In this document: positions 61,665 to 64,000 of the stretch, piece after piece
Numbering within the stretch: position 1 is the first letter of the stretch
How the letters are laid out: the number at the start of each line of letters is the position of its first letter
Assembly: GCA_017615755.1 (NCBI GenBank)
Contig: JAFZZM010000016.1
Location: 21,755 to 85,754, forward strand
Length of the DNA stretch: 64,000 bases
Direction of reading: 5' to 3'
DNA from: Clostridiales bacterium
GTDB taxonomy: Bacteria > Bacillota > Clostridia > Saccharofermentanales > Saccharofermentanaceae
Translations under genes and position numbers: made by a program
The notes under the pieces: generated by a model
Databases searched by the model: none
Told to the model about the DNA's origin: nothing
What the model saw: the letters and a program-made list of their open reading frames with translations, nothing else

Positions 61665-62618
61665 TCAGAGATCCTTAACCTCGTCGAGGATCTTCTTCAC
61701 GGATTCTGCAGAAGCCTGCAGGAAGCGGAGCTCCTGAGGATCGAGATCAAGTTCGAGAACTTTCTCAACACCATCGGCACCGATGATCGTCGGTACGTTG
61801 GTAGCTACATCCTGGATACCATACTCACCACACAGAACACTGCCTACGGTACGAATAGTATTTTCACCCTTTAAGAGGGACTTGGCAATAGTAGAAACGG
61901 AAACGGCGATACCATCGAAGGTCGCACCCTTGAGTTTGATAACTTCCGCACCGGAGAAACGAGTCTTCTCAGCGATCTCGATTCTGTCAGCCTGTGTGAA
62001 AGGAATACCTGTTGTCTTGGAGTAGTCATCGATAGAAAGACCGGCAATGTTTGTAGCACTCCATGCCGGAAGCTGGGAATCACCATGCTCACCGATGATG
62101 TAACCATGTACGTTACGTACGTCAATATCCAACTTTTGGGAGATGAGGATACGGAAACGGGCACTGTCGAGAACTGTACCGGAACCAAGAACACGGTTTC
62201 TCGGAAGACCGGACCACTTAGCGATCATGTATGTAAGAACGTCTACCGGGTTCGATACAACGAGGATGTTACCTGTTGTGTAGTGCTCCATAATGCTTGT
62301 TGTGATCTTCTTTGCAAGACCGACATTCTTCTTTGCCAGATCCAGACGTGTCTCGCCCGGCTTTCTCGGAATACCGGCTGTGATGATGATCAGATCGCAA
62401 TCCTTTACATCTTCGTAACTGCCGGCGTAGATATCCATCTGACCGAGGAACGGAAGACCATGGCTGATATCCAGAGCCTCACCCTTTGCCTTGTCCTGAT
62501 TAACGTCGATCAAAACCAACTCAGTGCACAACTGCTGGATTGCCATTGCGAAAGCGATGGAAGATCCAACTGCACCTGCTCCAATAATTGCTACCTTAGA
62601 ACCGTGTTTTACCTTCAT
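61665..62618 (-). CDS. ldh: L-lactate dehydrogenase-like 2-hydroxyacid dehydrogenase
   Basis: A 317-residue NAD-dependent enzyme. NAD motif GAGAVGSS near residue 13, catalytic His178 in GEHGDS, and SNPVDVLTYMIAKWSGLP typical of L-LDH. The substrate-specificity loop reads AGIPRKPGETRLDL, with Arg85 where classical LDHs have Gln and malate dehydrogenases have Arg. The overall sequence is still LDH-like, so lactate/pyruvate is the best guess, but malate/oxaloacetate use cannot be excluded. The ribosome binding site (GGGAG) is 10 nt upstream. Transcribed from its own promoter. Confidence 0.82.
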   Translation of the reverse strand: MKVKHGSKVAIIGAGAVGSSIAFAMAIQQLCTELVLIDVNQDKAKGEALDISHGLPFLGQMDIYAGSYEDVKDCDLIIITAGIPRKPGETRLDLAKKNVGLAKKITTSIMEHYTTGNILVVSNPVDVLTYMIAKWSGLPRNRVLGSGTVLDSARFRILISQKLDIDVRNVHGYIIGEHGDSQLPAWSATNIAGLSIDDYSKTTGIPFTQADRIEIAEKTRFSGAEVIKLKGATFDGIAVSVSTIAKSLLKGENTIRTVGSVLCGEYGIQDVATNVPTIIGADGVEKVLELDLDPQELRFLQASAESVKKILDEVKDL

Positions 62619-62718
62619 TTTCTACCAACTCCCAAAAATAATCTGAAATCTAAAATCTGTCGAATCGCAAGCTATATTTGCTAAGCAAAATAACGACACT
62701 CGAAATTCTGGCAAGCGT

Positions 62719-62747
62719 ATTTTAATATGAATTTTCTTCAATGACAA
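62719..62747 (-). promoter_or_regulatory. ldh promoter
   Basis: On the minus strand TTGTCA (62742-62747), 17-bp spacer, TAAAAT (62719-62724). The leader is about 90 nt. No Rex-type TTGTG-N8-CACAA operator was found. Confidence 0.72.
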
Positions 62748-62922
62748 CGCCAAAAAATGAAATAGCATTATGTGCATAAAAGCATACCTCAAAATGCATT
62801 TCTAGATATGCGAAAAGTATACGAAAACATGAAATACTAGTATACATACCCCTTGAGAGACACGATTGAATTAAATACCTTAATGTGGCAGAATAATCAT
62901 AAATAAACACAAAGTATGATGA

Positions 62923-62928
62923 TATAAT
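62923..62928 (+). promoter_or_regulatory. -10 element of the lipoprotein gene
   Basis: TATAAT about 37 bp upstream of the start. The -35 region is not recognisable. Confidence 0.4.
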
Positions 62929-62965
62929 ACACTGTGATCATTATAAATAGAAAGAGGATACATGC

Positions 62966-63595
62966 ATGAAGAAGAAACTGATCAGCATACTGCTTGCTTC
63001 AGCGATGCTTTTTACAGTGGCTTGCTCCAAGAAGGAAACAACCACGACCGCTCCGGCAGACGAGAGCACAACCAGAGAGACAACAACCAAGAAGACAAGA
63101 CCCGTAGTCGAATCTTCGACAACAGAGCCGACGACCAGCGCGGACTTCAGAAGTTCTTTTGACAGACTGGCCGGAGACTTCATCGATCTTTGCAGAAAGA
63201 ACGATTACGATATCGCACTTCAGGAATACCAGTTCAATTATCTTGACGGCATCGACGAGCCGGTTCGTGCTCTGAATGCTACGGCAGAGAACGGTGCTCT
63301 TTCCTACCAGTGTATCGTATTCCAGAATGCCTCTTCGGCAGCAGCATGGTTTGAAGCTATGCACGGCCTGGCAGACACCATCACGAAAGAAGACCAGGGC
63401 AAGACAACAACAGGTTGTTCGTATCTCGGTATCTGGAGCGACACGGACGATCTCGACTCGCTGACACTGTACTTCCTTATGGACAATACATTTGTCAGCC
63501 TGTGCGCAAGAGATGACAACCCGGAGCATCACCGCACATGTGAGAAGGATTATGTTGAACTGACAGGTAAGGAGCTCAAAGTCTCCAGCATCTGA
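62966..63595 (+). CDS. Small lipoprotein with Thr/Glu-rich stalk, unknown function
   Basis: A 209-residue predicted lipoprotein with lipobox TVAC (Cys20), then a Thr/Glu/Lys-rich stalk (about 22-52), then a globular domain of about 155 residues (SSFDRLAGDFIDLCRKNDYDI, SSAAAWFEAMHGLADTI). Three cysteines lie in the mature domain beyond the lipid-modified one. No family recognised. GAGG is 9 nt from the ATG. A terminator follows before the rRNA promoter. Confidence 0.75.
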   Translation: MKKKLISILLASAMLFTVACSKKETTTTAPADESTTRETTTKKTRPVVESSTTEPTTSADFRSSFDRLAGDFIDLCRKNDYDIALQEYQFNYLDGIDEPVRALNATAENGALSYQCIVFQNASSAAAWFEAMHGLADTITKEDQGKTTTGCSYLGIWSDTDDLDSLTLYFLMDNTFVSLCARDDNPEHHRTCEKDYVELTGKELKVSSI

Positions 63596-63655
63596 TGACC
63601 GCATCTTACTATATATAGTAGTAATAAAGAAACGCGATACAAAAAGACAAAACAG

Positions 63656-63690
63656 AAGACCGCTTTGGCAATTGCACCGAAGCGGTCTTT
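63656..63690 (+). terminator. Terminator of the lipoprotein gene
   Basis: AAGACCGCTT (63656-63665) pairs with AAGCGGTCTT (63680-63689), with extra inner G-C pairs. T-rich end. Confidence 0.88.
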
Positions 63691-63798
63691 CATTATATAA
63701 TTTCTTCTGTCGCTGCCGGATCCGTCCGATTCAAAAGCACTTGAAACGCCCTGATTTCAGGCTTTTGAAAAAAAGATGGAAAAATATCAAAAAAGGTG

Positions 63799-63827
63799 TT
63801 GACACTACCCATACCTCGTGATACTAT
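63799..63827 (+). promoter_or_regulatory. rRNA operon promoter
   Basis: TTGACA (63799-63804), 17-bp spacer, TACTAT (63822-63827), with TG at 63819-63820 (extended -10). Confidence 0.9.
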
Positions 63828-63974
63828 AGTTAAGCGCTTCGCGAGAGCGACACGCGACGGACCTTGAAAATTGAATAGAAGAGCAGAAAGTAATTACTAC
63901 TTTTATACGAGCCAATAGTTCAATTCATAGAGTTGAAAAAACAAGTAAACAAAGAGCCAAAAGGCTCTCAAGAT

Positions 63975-64000
63975 TTTATTGAGAGTTTGATCCTGGCTCA
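63975..64000 (+). rRNA. 16S ribosomal RNA, 5' end only
   Basis: AGAGTTTGATCCTGGCTCA (63982-64000) is the universal 5' segment of 16S rRNA (E. coli position 8 onward). The mature start is estimated at about 63975. The gene continues beyond the window. Confidence 0.96.

Larger units (their letters stand above)
62619..62965. other. Divergent intergenic region with AT-rich dyads
   Basis: No gene seen. It holds the ldh promoter and leader, a TTTGCT-A-AGCAAA dyad (62678-62690) in the ldh leader, an ATACTAGTAT palindrome near 62833-62842, and the -10 of the lipoprotein gene. A CATAC...GTAT pair at 62783-62821 resembles the 34-nt family but is 39 nt long. Confidence 0.5.
63596..63974 (+). other. Region upstream of 16S rRNA
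   Basis: Contains the lipoprotein gene terminator, a short dispersed dyad (ACTTGAAA...CCTGATTTCAGG, 63740-63758), the rRNA promoter, and the pre-16S leader with a GACCTTGAAAATTGAATAG segment typical of Bacillota and an AGAGCC/GGCTCT hairpin (about 63953-63968). Confidence 0.65.

Noticed and set aside
62619..62747. Rex operator in the ldh promoter
   Set aside because: No TTGTG-N8-CACAA-type site. Only an unrelated TTTGCT/AGCAAA dyad lies in the leader.
62783..62821. Eighth copy of the 34-nt palindrome upstream of ldh
   Set aside because: CATAC and GTAT ends are 39 nt apart and the T/A tracts are missing.

Overview
The window looks like a chromosomal segment of an anaerobic Clostridia-type Bacillota of moderate GC, not a plasmid or phage. 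Evidence: RpoB and RpoC of clostridial size, a ctsR-mcsA-mcsB-clpC operon with a CtsR box, a CD1871A-type CXXC peptide beside a TlpA-like thioredoxin and a 4Fe-4S membrane protein, many consensus sigma-A promoters, strong AGGAGG ribosome binding sites with some GTG and TTG starts, and Thr/Glu-rich lipoproteins. I cannot name the genus. Oscillospirales or Saccharofermentans-like rumen/gut clades are a guess from style only. No integrase, transposase, phage gene or cas gene was found.

Layout. 1-8.5 kb: the 3' end of a parvulin-like gene, then rpoB-rpoC with their own promoter and a strong UUCG terminator. 8.6-11.6 kb: two tandem paralogous SH3/NlpC-P60 cell-wall hydrolases. 11.7-17.2 kb: a small GlsB/YeaQ-like membrane protein and the CtsR-controlled arginine-phosphorylation/ClpC proteolysis operon. 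17.3-18.1 kb: a DUF4130 DNA-metabolism gene under a promoter containing a LexA-like box. 18.2-18.5 kb: an unusual array of five 34-nt palindromes at a 63-64 bp period. 18.7-27.4 kb: a lipoprotein, MATE pump, shikimate kinase plus ArsR regulator, a DUF4214/amidase wall enzyme, an MnmM-like methyltransferase, a possible attenuator, a small membrane protein, an XRE regulator and a membrane metallophosphoesterase. 27.4-31.2 kb: an HD-GYP protein and the TlpA/CD1871A/4Fe-4S redox cluster. 31.2-31.6 kb: two more copies of the 34-nt palindrome and a perfect 23-bp palindrome. 31.6-37.4 kb: D-Ala-D-Ala ligase, a GT-C-like membrane protein, a HI0933/BaiN flavoprotein and an EamA transporter.

37.6-44.9 kb is one long co-directional run (membrane-anchored beta-propeller, two unknowns, uridine-kinase-like protein, MetA, NAD(P)HX dehydratase, alanine racemase). 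44.9-52.9 kb is the origin-type conserved block rpmH-rnpA-yidD-yidC-khpB-mnmE-mnmG-rsmG followed by an AEC transporter. dnaA, dnaN and parAB are not present. 52.9-58.9 kb: an ECF-type sigma/putative anti-sigma pair facing away from gyrA, then a DacA-type carboxypeptidase. 58.9-64 kb: an MgtA-type P-ATPase and a lactate dehydrogenase-like enzyme on the minus strand, a lipoprotein, and a strong extended -10 rRNA promoter leading into the first bases of a 16S rRNA gene.

Common themes are cell-wall synthesis and remodelling (two NlpC/P60 enzymes, amidase, Ddl, Alr, DacA), translation and tRNA modification, and stress control. The most interesting non-coding signal is the 34-nt palindrome family. 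It has seven copies in two intergenic regions between convergent genes, its length is exactly fixed, and five copies are phased at about six DNA turns. All claims come from reading the sequence. No database search was run.
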